From the NCBI RefSeq assembly GCF_034190915.1, contig NW_026947544.1, positions 1,054,001-1,118,000 on the forward strand: a DNA stretch of 64,000 bases. Direction: 5' to 3'. Shown here piece by piece: positions 1-13,075 of the stretch. The position numbers and the translations under genes are program-made. Numbering within the stretch: the first letter of the stretch is position 1; every line of letters begins with the position of its first letter. The notes under the pieces were generated by a model. That model saw only the letters and a program-made list of their open reading frames with translations, was not told the origin of the DNA and searched no databases. The stretch is from Cavia porcellus (taxonomy: Eukaryota > Chordata > Mammalia > Rodentia > Caviidae).

Positions 1-605
1 TCCAACCTAAGATGATTAAAAAGTCAAAAAAGATCACTATATACTCATTAACAGAAAAATTCAAGAAGGAGAATTAACAGTTATAAATATATATGCAGCA
101 AATACAGGAGCACCCAACTATATAAGACAGATACTAATAGACATGAATAACCATACACACAAGAACACAATTATAACAGGGGAACCTTAACCCCCATTAT
201 CAAAAAGAGATAGATTAACTAGACAAAATGTCAGCAAAGAAATAATAGAACTGAACCATATCTGCAGCAATTGGAAATAGTAGATGTTTACAGAGTGTGC
301 CACCCAAGCACATCAGAATACACATTCTTTCTCTACTGTGCATGGGACATTCTCCAAAATAGATCATCCATTATCCCATGAAACATTTTTAAGTAACACA
401 ATTGTTAAGTAATTCAAAGGTATTGAAATTATCCCATGTATAATATCTGACTATAGCACACTGATATTGGAAATTAATGGCTTAAAGATATTTCACAACC
501 TGCATACATACCTGGAAATTAAATCATAAACTTTTGAACAACTTGTGGGCTAGAGAAGAAATTAAAGAAGAGATAAAGCAATGAAAATGTGGGAACAATA
601 TAATT
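1..605 (+). mobile_element. Degenerate LINE-1 ORF2 fragment (endonuclease region)
   Basis: Read on the plus strand, this stretch follows the LINE-1 ORF2 endonuclease order seen in the better copies at 62.3-63.2 kb: the block giving peptides like INIYAANTGAPNYIR, then the TGDLN-like block (here frameshifted), the block before VDVYRVCHPS, and the region leading to EEIKEEIKQ near 560. Stops and indels break every frame. It enters from the left edge, so the 5' end is outside the window. It is an old, dead copy; nearby DNA at 681-3215 is LINE-1 in the opposite orientation, so this is a separate insertion or an inversion. Confidence 0.75.
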
Positions 606-680
606 CCCTTTTATGTTATAATTAATAAAATGTGTATCATTACCTTCAATGGAAGAGGAAAATGTTTTCTTAGGGTTTAT

Positions 681-1140
681 GATCACAGTCATTTCTGTGG
701 AAGTAAGGTGGTATCCCATAGAGTTTTAATTTGTATTTCTCTTATGGACAATAATATTGAATATTTTCACCATATTTATTAGTCTTATGTATTAGTTCTG
801 AAAAATTTCTGTTCATTTTGTTTACACATTTTGGTAGTGTCATTTTACTTTGTGGTGTATTTATTAGTTTAGAAGCCAGGAAAATGTTAGCCTTTGAGAA
901 TGATTTTGGATGTACTATTGCCATCTTAGTTTGTTTTAGAAGTCTGATGAGGATGAGTATTAGATTTTCCCTAAAAGATTTTGAAGACTTTGGCTGCATA
1001 TTCAACTGGCTCTGGTGTACCATTAGCACAAAGTGTTTGTTACTTACAGTGTATGTCTGCATGTTCCCTTAATTCCATATTCAATCATGACATTTTTCTA
1101 CATCTGGAATGTGTGGTGTTGGGATTCAATGTGCATGCCA
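681..1140 (-). mobile_element. Degenerate LINE-1 ORF2 fragment, minus strand
   Basis: The minus strand resembles ORF2. At 690-850 it matches the C-terminal segment (compare 32810-32900), and at about 880-940 it gives HPKSFSKANIFLASKL, similar to the RT-region peptide of the younger LINE-1 near 34.6 kb. The two blocks are not collinear with an intact ORF2, so internal deletion or two fragments is likely. No open frame survives. Confidence 0.6.
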
Positions 1141-1149
1141 ATAAATCAG

Positions 1150-1455
1150 TACCTCAATTATTTCACCATAGTTCTGGCTGAGGGTAAGGGTGTGAATATT
1201 CCCCAGGCTGCATGATGTTTAGCCTGAAAATACAGTAAGAGGCACAGAAATAGCCTCATCTCAGCCATCTTTGGTAGCTTTTGCCATCATCCACTGCTGG
1301 GAAAGTTGACCCTCTGCCATGTACCACCATTTCTTTTGAGTCAGACACTTATGGGCAGTAACCTTGACAAACTGTTAGCTTAATAAACCTTCACCCCTTT
1401 TAATTTTGGGTATTGGACATTTTGTCACAGCAACAAGAAAATTAGTTAAGATTGT
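1150..1455 (+). mobile_element. Probable MaLR/ERVL-type LTR insertion
   Basis: This segment interrupts minus-strand LINE-1 sequence. It ends with a run typical of rodent MaLR LTR 3' ends: an AATAAACCTT polyadenylation-like motif near 1381, then a tail reading as 'cattttgtcacagcaacaagaaaa' split by changes, then 'ttagttaag'. A comparable LTR lies at 47585-47940. Family assignment is by resemblance only. Confidence 0.45.
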
Positions 1456-3215
1456 TGCTACTCTTGCTTCAATTGTACTATAATTGAACAGTGTGAGGTT
1501 TTCCAGTCTTCTTCATACAGTTAATACCTGTGTATCGAGGACTCTCTTTGCTTCTTCTGCATCCTATAAATTTTTGTCATTTGCTTTTGTGAAGTAATCA
1601 CTAATAATTTTCTGGATTTTGTCAGTGCCCATCTTGACTTCAACTTTTTCATTTCTCCTTTTATTGACTTGGGACTTTTCCTTCTTTGAAAAGATTAGCC
1701 AGGGAGTTCTTTCAAGGATTCACTAAGAATTATCTTAATCAATTATCTTCTTGATTCCCTGATTGCTTGTATTAATGTTTAGATCTTCATTCTATTGATT
1801 TTCTATGAGTATTGTCTGTATCATTTCTGTATATAGTTTCTATATTTGGATAGTTTTTGTGTTTCCACAAGCATTAGATGCATGATTATGTTATTCATTT
1901 GAGGTCATTCAGTCTTACTGATATGGACTTTCATGGTTTTAGATTTGCCAATAGGATCAGTTTAACTGTGTCCTGTAAGGTCTTTTTTATACTGGCATTA
2001 TGATTTACTTTTTTTTAGACACTGCCTTGTTTGAACCTTAATCTTCTCTGTGATTCTTTGATTCTTCAAGATTTTTGTTTTATTTCATTATGTTTGAATA
2101 ATTTCTGATTTTTTTCCTACAGCTTTGGTTTAGTTTTACTGTTGCTTGAATCCATAATATTCATGATAAAATTTGAGGCTTTTAACTGTTATTTTGAGCT
2201 ATGTAATATTAGCTAGTTCATAAATTGTTTTGGAGAAGGTACAATGTGCTGGCAAGAAGAACGAATGGAAAACTCTACCCATGATAGGTTGGAAGACTCT
2301 GTACATAAGTATTATGCTCCTTTCTACAAAGGATTATCACAAAGAGGATATTTCTTAGTTATTTTTATTAGTTGATCTGTCTGTGATGCTGGAATATTGA
2401 AGGTCTCTTTATAAGTGTATTATCTATGGTGCCATTTTGTCTGTCAGTATTTGTTTTATGAAGTTAATGTCACCAAGGTTTGGTTCATAAATGTTTAAAG
2501 TTATTATCTCTTTCTGTTTAAATAGTTATGCTAATCAGTATATAATATAATTCTTTGTCTGATTTGATCCACTCTAGCACAAAATGTACTTTGTCTGAAA
2601 ATTGAATAACTTATGTTCAGGTTCCAAAAGCATACAATACTGTGCTTTTGCCTGTCATTAAACTTCTTTCATAATTTATTCTGCAGAGTTATGTGATTGA
2701 CTAGCAAATGGAGTTCATTCTCATTGACAACTATAACTGGTGTGTATTGACAGATTCATGTCACTTGATTATTTTCCTGCTACAGTTCTGGGGTGTTTTT
2801 CCTTCTGCTTAACTGGACTCATAGCTGGTGCATTTGTTTTCTTGTAGGCATCAATGCATCTTTCTATGATATCCTTGGGATGAGGTTTTCAGTCACTTTG
2901 GGTCTTACATATCATAAAAGTTTCTTATTATTCAACATATGTTGAAGAATATTTTAGTAGGATGTAACAGACTGGATTGGAGCTTGTTCTGTTTTGTGGC
3001 TTAGAGTATATTATTCCAAGCCATTCTTGCCTTTAATTTGAAGTGAGAACTCATCAAATCCGTCAAATGTGATCCATTTCTTGGTTTTTCTATATTAATT
3101 TTTTTAGCATGACTCACTTATCTGTATGCAATTTTTTTGTAACTCAAGGATGGAAAGTTTTCTGAGGATACTTCTGAACAAAGATCTGATATCTAACTCA
3201 TTTGATGCATACAGA
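1456..3215 (-). mobile_element. Ancient LINE-1 ORF2/ORF1-region fragment, minus strand
   Basis: Block order parallels the minus-strand LINE-1 at 34.9-36.4 kb: the segment before the 'aggttggctagggg' site (here near 1690), the segment equivalent to 35.5-35.7 kb (2190-2330), the EN segment (2390-2560) and ORF1-like sequence toward 3100. Divergence is high and no frame is open. It is the older neighbour into whose right end the LTR at 3224 appears to have inserted. Confidence 0.6.
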
Positions 3216-3223
3216 ACAATCTT

Positions 3224-3661
3224 TGTAAAACTTAAGTTTCAGCTTCTTGTAACTCTTGACCCCTTCCCACCCACTAGTGAAAACGAGCTGTCCTGGGATA
3301 ATTAACTGTCCACTTTCTTCCCCAAGTATTGCTGCAGATGTGCTCCTCCGAGATAATGTCAGTCTGTAGGATGGGAGTAATTTGAGAAACACCAGGAACT
3401 CCCGAGATTGTCAGAGCTAAGTGGACAGCAATACAGTTTCCAGACTCGGGTCAACAAGTTTGATGGCTCTGCAGGTTTCTTTGTTTCTCCCCCCACACTT
3501 TTCCTCCAGCCTCTTTTTAAAGTCCACCCTTTAGTCTCTGGGGCACAGTCTCCAAATTGGCTCCCGGAGACTGGTCACCAGGCCTGGAAATAAAGCCTTT
3601 GCCACCTAAATTTTCATTCTCTTGCCTCCTTGTGTTTTATACCGGGGCCTGAGTTATAACA
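3224..3661 (+). mobile_element. Probable solo LTR, plus strand
   Basis: A 438-bp GC-richer block starts with TG (TGTAAAACTTAAG) and ends with CA (GAGTTATAACA). An AATAAA signal at 3589-3594 is followed by about 65 bp of U5-like sequence. A pyrimidine-rich patch and a direct flow from LINE-1 debris on the left support an insertion. No gag, pol or PBS follows, so it is solo. I could not see a convincing target duplication; boundaries are therefore provisional. Confidence 0.45.
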
Positions 3662-4639
3662 GTATCAACTCCCATTATTAATACTTAGAGCTTGACATAG
3701 TACTCCCTCTCTTAGGAATTTCTCTAAGGCCTTCTTCTGAAGTTTGTGTATAAGCCTATTGTTATCACAACCGTTGCATTCTCCAGGTACTTAAAATCAT
3801 CCCAATGTTGCTGAAGCCAATGTCTCCTGTGCAGTGAAGCAGCACCCAGAAATCCTTTTTTCATAATGTAAGGTTTGAGTGCTTTTATAGCAGAACATTA
3901 AGTACCAATTTCAGAGGTACAAGGTCTCTAGTCTAGCACTATTCTTGAATATGTTCCTCTGCAACTCTCTTAAAGAAAAGTCTTTTGACTTTGCTCCTTT
4001 CAGACTCATTATTTGGAGCCTTGATAGCTCTTGTGATGTCCTCAGGCAATCATGTCTATTGTCCTATTACTATTGATTAATCAAAGTAATCTCTGCTCTT
4101 TCTTTTCTACCCCAAACTCTACTAATCTTTCTTGATAAACTAAACATTTTAAGTCACATTGCCCTAACACTTTCCTCTTGATTCTCAATGTACATAGCTA
4201 AATGTCCCTGAAAATAGCCATCCCACTGCCTCAACTTTATGCTGTGTTGAACTTCTTACAACAGATTAATTAGATTATAAGATTTCAATTCAGGTACATT
4301 CACTAAACAAGATCAAAATTCAGTGAAATTTTATGTTGTAGCATAGCACACATTGTTGAGATCCCAAGAGCAGTGTATTCTTTCCCAAAGGATACCTTCT
4401 AAACCTGATACATTTTACCTGATACATTTCTTTCAGGATTTGGATTTTCTGGTTAGCCTGGAGTTTGGAGTTTCTCATCATCTTACATCAATTTATATCA
4501 TTCTGGGAATGTTTCTTCAGCCAGCATTCCCAATCCCTCAAAACTTATTTCCACAAGACAAGTCCAAAGTATTCTGAAGCACAAGAAAAGTTGTATCCCA
4601 ACAACAACCCTATTGTTGGTACTGTAATTTGTGCCAGGT

Positions 4640-5075
4640 ATCTTTTCTCTTTGCTGAAACATAATACCTCAGACCAAATATTAAAAGAAACTGTTTATTT
4701 TAGTTTACAGATTGTAGAGCTGTTAGCCCACAGTAAGCATTTCTAAAATAACAGGACATGGAAAAAAGACATTTCAGAGAAATAACAGATATGATTTCAC
4801 TAGCAAAAGGCAAGGCTCAGCAAGAAGCCAATGCTGTGAAGCCCTCATCCATTCATTCCAACCAGACTACAAGGTACCACACACACCAAGCATGAGTTCG
4901 CCCATTATCAACACTTAGATGATGGTAAGCCATTAGATTATGGTAAGCCATTAGATGATGGTAAGACATCACAAGTGCTTAATTCCAGTATCACACACTC
5001 ATTATTCATCCACTTTTCAAATCTCCACCCTTGAGCATATAAAACATTGAGCAGCATATTTGAATAAACAATTTA
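4640..5075 (+). repeat. Possible dispersed rodent repeat (family unknown)
   Basis: It starts with a 'tttgctgaaacataat' phrase and goes on to a cttaca/gttta-type phrase, resembling the start of the block at 46010-46335 ('attgctgaaacacaat'). Both look like copies of one dispersed element, but divergence is large and I could not assign a family. Confidence 0.3.
4915..4968 (+). repeat. 18-bp tandem repeat, three copies
   Basis: Three successive 18-bp units, consensus ttagatgatggtaagcca, each differing at no more than one or two positions (ttagattatggtaagcca in the middle; final unit ends aca). Confidence 0.85.
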
Positions 5076-7359
5076 ACACTCATGAAATCAAAAACAGTAA
5101 TAGAAGATAGAGAATACACTTTGACAGGTGAAAATGGTGACCGTGGTTAAGGAGACGATCAGTTACAATGCAGTGGAATGAAGTAGCAATTGGGTAGTGA
5201 GAAATGCTTAGACTCATTTGTGAACTTCTCTTGACCACAACAAAGTAGGTTTTGATTTTAGTGCAGACACCTCACCTGCAAAGATATTAAGCTATAGTAA
5301 TTTAAACAGATGTAGTCAGTGGTTCATGAAACAAGCATATTATTTGTGAAATACAATTGTATTAAAGCCACTCTATTTGAAGATGACAACTATGAATTGT
5401 GTCTCCTATTGTGGTACACAGGTCCTATGATCTTCCTGATTTGAAGCAAAGAATTGATGTCTGGAAATCTTTGTTAAGTTATTATTTTCTCTAAACCTGC
5501 TTCCAATTCTGGTATTTGTTCAGTCTTTATCAAGGAAGGTAACAATTTATTTAGAGGCAAAACTCTCCTCCATGTTGGTGGGTCACTTTCAGTCAAGCAT
5601 GCAGATTATTCATGTTTCTGCCCACCTCCTCCATAGGATGATATCTCTTCTCTCCTACACAGCTCATGAGGCTGCTGTCTGTGTCAGAGATATGTCAGGA
5701 CTTCAGTTGTATTCCTTGCTCCTTACATAATGTGTTCATGTCTTCAGTACTGACAAGATAGACCCTTCTTAAACGTGATGTGAACAATATGCTATCTATG
5801 GTATGAATGAGAAAGGGCCTCTTTCCATTCACACAGGGTGTAATAATACTCCTTTTACATTTTATAACACTTTGTGAAACTAGCATCTTCAGTAGAGTCA
5901 ATACAGAGCCACTCTCCCCAGAGGGGCCATGTAGATTTGACATTTTTGACAAGTAGAGCATGTATTGTTTTCCCATGTGAACCCCACAACTTTCTATCAC
6001 CTGTAGTGGGAACAAACTACTCCCTTGCCAGATTACTCAAGATTGATGTATGCTGTATAGTTAGTGCAGGGCATCTTTTCTCAATTATGAAGAGCAGAAG
6101 TCACTTCTTTCTCATCAGAAACATGGAGTTCAGCCACTTTAAAAATCAGCTGGTGCTTTCTTAAAATCTGTCTCTCTAAATGGCAAATCATCCAGAAGGT
6201 GTACTTCATGTTTAACTAAGACATTTGAACTTTTACAAGAAAATCTTCAAATATATGAAGATTTGTTTCTAACTAGAAGAATTTAAGAGCAATCATTGTG
6301 GCCTTAAGTAGACTAATGGGTAAATAGAAAGTAGAATGTTCAAAAAATGGAATGTTTTGCTAATAATGTCCAGGAATAGTGGTACTAGGAGAGAAGGCAT
6401 CCAGATGGCATAACTACTAGGCAAGTACACAACAAATAATAAAATATTTTTCAAAGGCAGTGAGTAACAATTTAAGAAGTAAGCTAGGTCAACAGAAATT
6501 CTATGGTGATTTTTATAAATTTCTAAAGGGAAAAAACACAGAAATTCTTCTGAAATTGCCACCATGCAGCAAAGAATACTACCCCATTAGGAGACATAAA
6601 TTGAGACATTGCAGCAACTCTGATCAGATTATCAAATCTGAGGTCTCAGCTGCAGGAGCATTTGTTGGTATTACAAGTTGTGAGAACCTGTATTCTCACA
6701 GAGTTCAAAGAAGGTGTTTACTTTGAATCATATGCTACCAAGAATACACTAGCAGTGATGCAAAGTTATAATAAAACCTGATGCAATGTACACAATTCTG
6801 GGAAAAGTAGAAAACAGTTTTTCAACCATACTTCAGTCTCAATCCTTGATTTGAACCCAGACTCTGACAAACAGAAACTTGTGGGAGATAAAAGTTGAAC
6901 TCTAGGAACCAGGAAAATCTGAAACAAAAGGTAAAACTAGAAAGAGAAATTTAAAAGGTGGAACATATTTTGGAGAAGAGATAAGACAATCTACATTTGG
7001 TTCTCTAATCCAGCCTGGTGGAAAATGGAGATTGGATCTGCAAAGACAAAGTTGTAACAGAAGATTCAAGAGGCTCCAGTGTAACATGTTTTGCTAGGAT
7101 CGAAGTACAGGATTTGTGTGACTATAAGACTCTGCTTTCCACTTAATCCTTTCCAGGACAATGGTGATTTTTCACTTGAGTCCAAGCACTTGCCAAATCA
7201 TAGGAGAAAGTCAGATACAATTTTGAGGGGAGAGAAGGTTTAAAGTGGGAAATCAGCCATTGTGAATGGTTTAGTTTTCACAGTGCAGTGTTCTTACAGT
7301 GAGAGAGTAATTGAGATAGGACTGGTCAGGCAACAGCCTGGAAGAATTTCTGAAGATAT

Positions 7360-8690
7360 TTTTTTTTAAATCTTATTTAAACAAAAAGAAAAACCAAAAC
7401 AAAACAGTAAAAGGGTACAAGTAATTCAAATTTTCAAAAAAATGAACAGTAAGAAATCACTAGTTAATAGATTACATATTGTCATCTTAGAAATAGTTGT
7501 TCAAGTTACAAAATTAAGCATACAAAGTGGACATTCAACAAGTGAGACTGCAAATAATTGTGTTCAGTAAGTCAACAAAACTTAGTAATATGGTTAGCTA
7601 TCTTACATACCTAAACACACTTGCAGTTGTGTCCTTTAGAGCAATTTTATCCTCTCTTTTTTACACTAACGTTTACACAGATTCGATTTTATTACTCCCG
7701 CAATTCTTATTACATTTTCTGAAGAAAATAAAACCAAATGTGACAAAACAAAGCAGCCAGTTAAAACAAAGGATGGACATAGCACATTATGTAAAAACAG
7801 AAAACAAGGTAATCAACAATGGTTACTTTAATGCATCTTGCTTCTTTAAAAAGAATTGCATATATCATCAGGTATAATAAAATTGAACAAAAAGTGCATA
7901 ACAAAACCAATAAAACCTAAACATTGGAGACATTACTGCAGCTGAACTTAAAAAAAGATAATAGTCAAACCACAATGAGTATCATAGTTTATCTTATTGT
8001 CTTCAAAGTAGTTGCCTATACCCTCAAACTTGATACTATCAAACAGAACAGAATAGAGTAAAATCAGTCAAAACACAATCGTGAGAGCAGTACAGGGCTT
8101 CAAATTGAGTTAATAGGAAACTTAAAAAGTTACTATAGTATATCCTGTTAATTTTTAAAATTTTTCCCTTAATTAAAAAAATAATAATAATAAGTAAATT
8201 TTCAAAATTGGGGAGATTAAAATAAAAGAGGACATAAAAACATAACAATACAGGTCAGAACAGAACAATTTAAGCAACATAGTGTTGCACCACAAGATAT
8301 CATGGCTTAATAGTAGTTTCCAAAGTGTCTCTTTCCTTGAAATATTTGAGTATAACTTCATATATGATAGCATCAAACATATCAAGACCATGTGAAACCA
8401 TTCAAGAGGATGAAGGTATTACAAGTTACTTAGAACCAGCTAAGAGAAAACCAACAATGATTTCTATATTATCTCTTTGCCTATAAAAATTTTTATTTAT
8501 AATATCACATATAATAAAATCCAGTAAGATACAACATGATAAAGCAATGGAGACATAAGAACAGCAGTTTGATGGGACTTCAAAACAAGATAATATTAAA
8601 TCAGCACTAGCTATTATGATGTCCTCTTTTCTTCAAAATAGCTATTCACATCATCAAAAACAATAATATCAAATAGCCCAGATAAAACCA
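7360..8690 (-). mobile_element. 5'-truncated LINE-1, 3' UTR only
   Basis: The sequence is collinear with the 3' UTR of the full-length minus-strand LINE-1 (31301-32330) and of the element at 39421-40836. The T-run at 7360-7370 is the poly(A) end seen on the opposite strand. No ORF2 follows: at about 8690 the sequence switches to the tail of a 3.4-kb array unit. This is a standard 5'-truncated insertion, old enough to have lost an obvious target duplication. Confidence 0.8.
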
Positions 8691-11600
8691 TTCCACAAAT
8701 CAGAATGCTACTGGACAGGTTATTTGGAATATTGTTTAGACAGTCCTTGAGATAGACAGTCTGGTGATGGCAGAGCTCAGAATAAAAATTTTTCATAGAT
8801 ATTAATTCCATGTGTGGTTACAAAACCTGTAAAATACTGTGGTTTGCATTTTTTGGGCTATGTTGGTTGGATGGTTTTTCTAATTGCTTCTGATTTTCTA
8901 ACTTTATCTTTGTGAGACAAACAAGTCCACACTCATATTTTTGGGGAATTTCTACTAAAACTCTGAAGGAGTCAATAAAGGTGATATAATATATGATAAC
9001 AGATTTTCTTTTATTAAAACATGAAAAGCTGCCAGATGCTGAAAATTTTCATTTAAGCACGGCGTCAGGCTAAGCAACATTTTATCAAACCTTTGGATTG
9101 TTTTAATTTCTATCTTTCCAGGCAATAGTCCAGTGGGAAGGTGCTTTCTCATGAAGGAAGGTTTAGACAACCTTGATACCAAATATTGTTTGTGACTTCT
9201 CTGAGTTCCTGGGCAAATATCTTCCTCCCTACAAAGTTTTGGTTCCCTGTGATCTGTACTAACCTGTTGCTCATTCAGCCAATGTTCAGACCTGCAGTCA
9301 ATGTCTTTCTGTGATGGACAATAGAAATTTCAACTCTATTGGTGGTGTTCAATTCCTCCTGTTAATTTCTGTTTCCACAAAGCTGTGCATCAGAAGCCAC
9401 CCTATTGCACTGTGGAGAGGCCCATTGCCTTTTCCTCACTTTCAGCTTTTCTAAGGTATTGAGTACCTAGCAGTTTGACCAGCCTTGCTGTTATCCAGAG
9501 ACAGCACAGTTCCCTTGAAGTTTCACAGTGTTATTCCAACATGAGTCCTCTGAATTTCAAGCAGTGACAAAAATGTTGCTTTCCCCTTCCTAGTGTTCTA
9601 CTGGTTAAGCAAATCAATTCACATAGGTAGTGGTTTCAAGCAGGGTAAGGAAAGGAGAGATTTAACATATGCCATGTGCAGGTTATCTCACAATGTAACA
9701 GAAATTGCTACCAAATAGTAGAGAAAAGCTACCCCAAGAGAGATGAAAATGAAAAATCTCAAGGTCATGTCAGTTTTCTTCAAACACCATGGGATCTTGA
9801 GGAATTCTTGGTTTCTAACCTGTCATGTGGATGGTCTATCTATCTCCTCAGTAAGACAATCCTGCCACTGAAAAACATTTTAATGTTCTCACTTCCATGA
9901 CAAAAGAAAAAGGAGAAATGTTCAGCTGAGTCCAATTTAAAGCACACAATTTCCCAGCAAACAAAGGTCAAAACTGTTGAACTGGGTGCAGTGCTGTAGC
10001 CTCAGTCTGCAACCTAGGACCTGATTCTTTGTGTCCCCCATAGCCACTAAGCTCCCTTTTATGTCCTCATTGACTCAGGCCCTGATACTCTTTCCTCATC
10101 CGGTCCACATGACCCAGCATCCTTGTACCTTGTTCACCTGGGGCTTAGTCATTCCCTGACAAACCCTACAAAAAGGCAGTTATACCCTTTCCTCTGGACC
10201 ATGCATCTTATTACAAGACAAATAGAGAGCCTTTGGCAAGGGGAGCCAAGACAAAAGTGGGGCATCTGCCTAAAACCTGATACACACACTCTACTGATTG
10301 ACCAATTGTGTCATTTCACTGTCTTCTAAGAATATCTGGCCATTGGGATCATTTCAGGAGTTTTGGAGACAGAGTATTTCATACCTCTAAGACATATCTG
10401 AGACACTGAGAGGAAGGGGGACTTGGATTCTGTTTCTAAGTTTTTCTCTTCTACCCAGATATATTTCAAGTTTGAGAAAACCTGCTAATTCTGGGCTCTC
10501 TAGTATGTTGCTGGCTTATGTATTGAGCTAGAACCTCACTGAATAGTGTGTACAATGTTATGCAGGCATAGCTGCAGACCTGCTCTAAATCATGTTCTGA
10601 GAAATGTGAACCACAAGAAAGCAGGAAAGATGAAGCATGCACTCCAAATATTCATGCCATGTAGTGGTTCTTTTTCACTTTGGGACTTCCTCAGTTGTTG
10701 CTGGATTTTAAATCCAATTTGTACTACCATGGAGGCAATAGTGCAGAACTCTGCTTAGGGCTTCCAGGGTTACAGTCCAACCCCTCACAAACAGGGCCAA
10801 AGCCCATTCCCTGTGCCATTTACTTTCCTGCTCATGAAAAGTGTGCTTGCAATCGGTTTAAAAAAAATCAGTGGCTATAGGAGTCAAGCTGGGCGCCTAG
10901 TGATGTCAGAAGAGAGCAAGAAATTCTCCAATAATTTTCTTCCTCTTCCCAAGGTATGTAGAGTTCTTTTGATTAGGGCAACTGGAAAGAAAATTCATAA
11001 ACAACCTAGCCAGGCTAAGGAAAATACTACATGGTTGGAATGGCTGGGGTTGTGTGGTGTGAAAAGTTGCAGAGTTGGGTCCCAAGTGTGGATACAAATC
11101 AGGAGGCTTGTGGTGGCCAGGAAAACACACTTGGTGGTGATTAGCTGAGCAGCATTGTTAGCTAGACCCCAGGATCTAGGATATATGTTTGCAGTAGGAG
11201 ACCAGAGTCAGAGTACTGGGCATTGCCATGGAGACCTTAGTTGCACAGAGGACATTTCAGAGAAAGATTTGAAAAGGGTGGATTTTCAGAAGCCTGGTAT
11301 CCAACAGTATTTTCTCTGAAGGCTTCCTTGCTGAAAGTTTATAGATAGAAATGCCTTTAAATCTGTCCATGGATACAGTGTCAATGCAACATGAGATAAC
11401 CCAGGATCTACAGGTGATCTGTGCAATGACACTCCCTTAAGGATCTATTTTCCACTTGAGATGTCTTTCATTTCACTGAGTGCTCTTCCCTAACCATTTC
11501 AGTGAAGCCTTGTTGGCTTCATTACTACCTAGTAGAAGAACTGGCTGTGAAAACTTCTAAGCAGCAAAAGTTATACAAGCACATGTGATTTGAAAATAGA

Positions 11601-12215
11601 GGCTGTGGTTGAAGTTTAATTTCAGACAGGCTCTGAAAATAATAAACTACTCCTGAAAATGTTTCCAGCATGTGTAACAGATGAATATGTGTGGAAATAT
11701 GCAGGAGTTTGGATATTGGTACTGAGAACTGAACTAACCACGATGGAATAGAGGAAAGACCAAGGAAAGAACATAGGAAAGAGGGAGAACCAGTCAGTCT
11801 GATGTAAAAAAACTTTGAGAATGAAAGGTAAATTAAAATTACATGATGATTTGATCAGGGTATTGAAGTGAAATTCTCATGTTTGTTTTCATGTGTAGTA
11901 TCCTGCCTTGACCAGTGGAGCACAAAGCAGGAGATCATCAAGTAACCCTATTGGAAGACAGAATAGTGCAGAATAAATCATCCCCAGAATCTGTCTATCC
12001 ATTTACTGAGACAGCACTTTTGAGGACTGTACCAGGTAAGGAACTTGGAGCATTTCTTTTGTGTCATGTGTCCACATATCAGAATGTTACTTCAGATGTT
12101 CTTTATAATGTTGATTTGACAGTCCTTGAGATAGAGGGTCTAGGGATTGCAGAGCTCAGAATAAAAATCTTTCATAGGTATTATTTCCATGTATGTTTAG
12201 AAAAGCAGTGAAGCC
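8691..12215 (+). repeat. 3.4-kb array unit, copy 1 (with tail of a preceding copy)
   Basis: 8691-8816 matches the end of the unit ('cagagctcagaataaaaat' block) and runs straight into the start of the next unit at about 8817, which continues to the same end block at 12140-12180. This direct end-to-start junction shows the unit is arranged head to tail. Landmarks shared with other copies: the 'gacaagtccacact' block (8922; also 23970 and 60463), the 'gggcatctgcctaaa' block (10260), the 'ggctaaggaaaatact' block (11013), the 'ccaacagtattttctctgaa' block (11302) and the 'caggagatcatcaagtaacc' block (11929). I do not recognise the unit as a named transposon, and no LTR or poly(A) end is visible. The plus-strand 98-codon frame at 11915-12211 is not open in the other copies. 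Confidence 0.75.
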
Positions 12216-12693
12216 TCTGGTAGCTCAAAAACAGGACCCCAACTTGGTGGTCCAAAAGTGGAGAAAGACATGTTTTTCAAAAAGTTGCACTGATTGATTT
12301 TATCCTGGGCTCAGCAACACAGTGTTGTTGGAGTTTTCAAAGCTGTGTTACTTACTCAAAAACTTTTCAGACTTTTTGAGGCAAGCATGATTTACAAAGT
12401 TAGGGGTTATTGGCATGGATCAAGAAATGAAAAAAATCTTTCACCTGCTAAGGAATGAGGAGACCTTTGTTTCCCTTTGTAGAGGGCAGAGAGGTCTTGC
12501 AGAAATTTAAAGTCCTTTTTCAAATAATTTTAGATAACATATGTCTTTGCAGAGCAGAACAATGATTAACATATCAATCACGTCACACAGGAAGATGGTG
12601 CATACAGAACAGTATGAAGGCACTACAGGTAATTTTGTCATATAACTTGAGCATTGGCAAACATAATGAAGCTCTCCTTCTTAGTGTATAACA
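12216..12693 (-). mobile_element. ERV-A 3' LTR
   Basis: On the minus strand the LTR begins TGTTATACACTAAG (ending at plus-strand 12693), directly after the purine run GGGAA, matching the GGGGAA/TGTTATACTAAG junction of ERV-C at 58561. The U5 end near 12216-12260 is degraded but keeps the 'accccaa' segment corresponding to the ERV-C LTR end. Partially deleted relative to the ~615-bp LTRs of ERV-C. Confidence 0.7.
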
Positions 12694-13015
12694 TTCCCAA
12701 TGATTTTATTTAGTGACAAAAATCATTGACTCATAGGGTTTTTAGACATAGATATCTGTTTATAACCTTGTGTCTTTAAAATGATAATCTTTATAGCTTG
12801 ACTTTGAACTTTGACATAGTTTACCAATTTGTTTATACTACAAGGCCTAATAGGAGGATTAATGAAGATCTTGCAACCACCTTTATTAAAGCTGTTAACC
12901 AAAGGGAGAAAGAAAAATCAATATTTAAATTAGCTCTGTTTTACCTGATGACTCCAAAATGATTGTCATACAGCAACAGTTTCTTTCCTAAAGTCAGACA
13001 GAGGCCTCCTTAGAG
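12694..13015 (-). pseudogene. ERV-A env transmembrane remnant and 3' region
   Basis: 12960-13015 corresponds to the ERV-C codons around the GGLCLALG block of the Env transmembrane subunit; 12694-12960 matches the stretch between that block and the 3' LTR in ERV-C (58200-58560). The frame is broken. Only about 60 bp separate it from the end of pol at 13076, so the surface subunit has been deleted. Confidence 0.7.
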
Positions 13016-13075
13016 TCTCGATAAGGGAGAACACATAAGAACAAGGTTATCAGATATATTTGGCAGTGTTAAGCT

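Larger units (their letters stand above)
3662..7359. other. AT-rich interval without a recognised gene
   Basis: No open frame here looks like a known protein. A short in-tandem 18-bp repeat lies at 4915-4968 and a dispersed-repeat-like block at 4640-5075 (listed separately). The minus-strand frame at 5695-6015 (106 codons) is the longest, but it has no recognised motif and no supporting context. I treat the interval as old repeat-derived or unique noncoding DNA. Confidence 0.5.

Noticed and set aside
5695..6015. 106-codon minus-strand frame and overlapping plus-strand frame (5874-6164)
   Set aside because: No recognised motif, no supporting context, and overlapping opposite frames of similar length.
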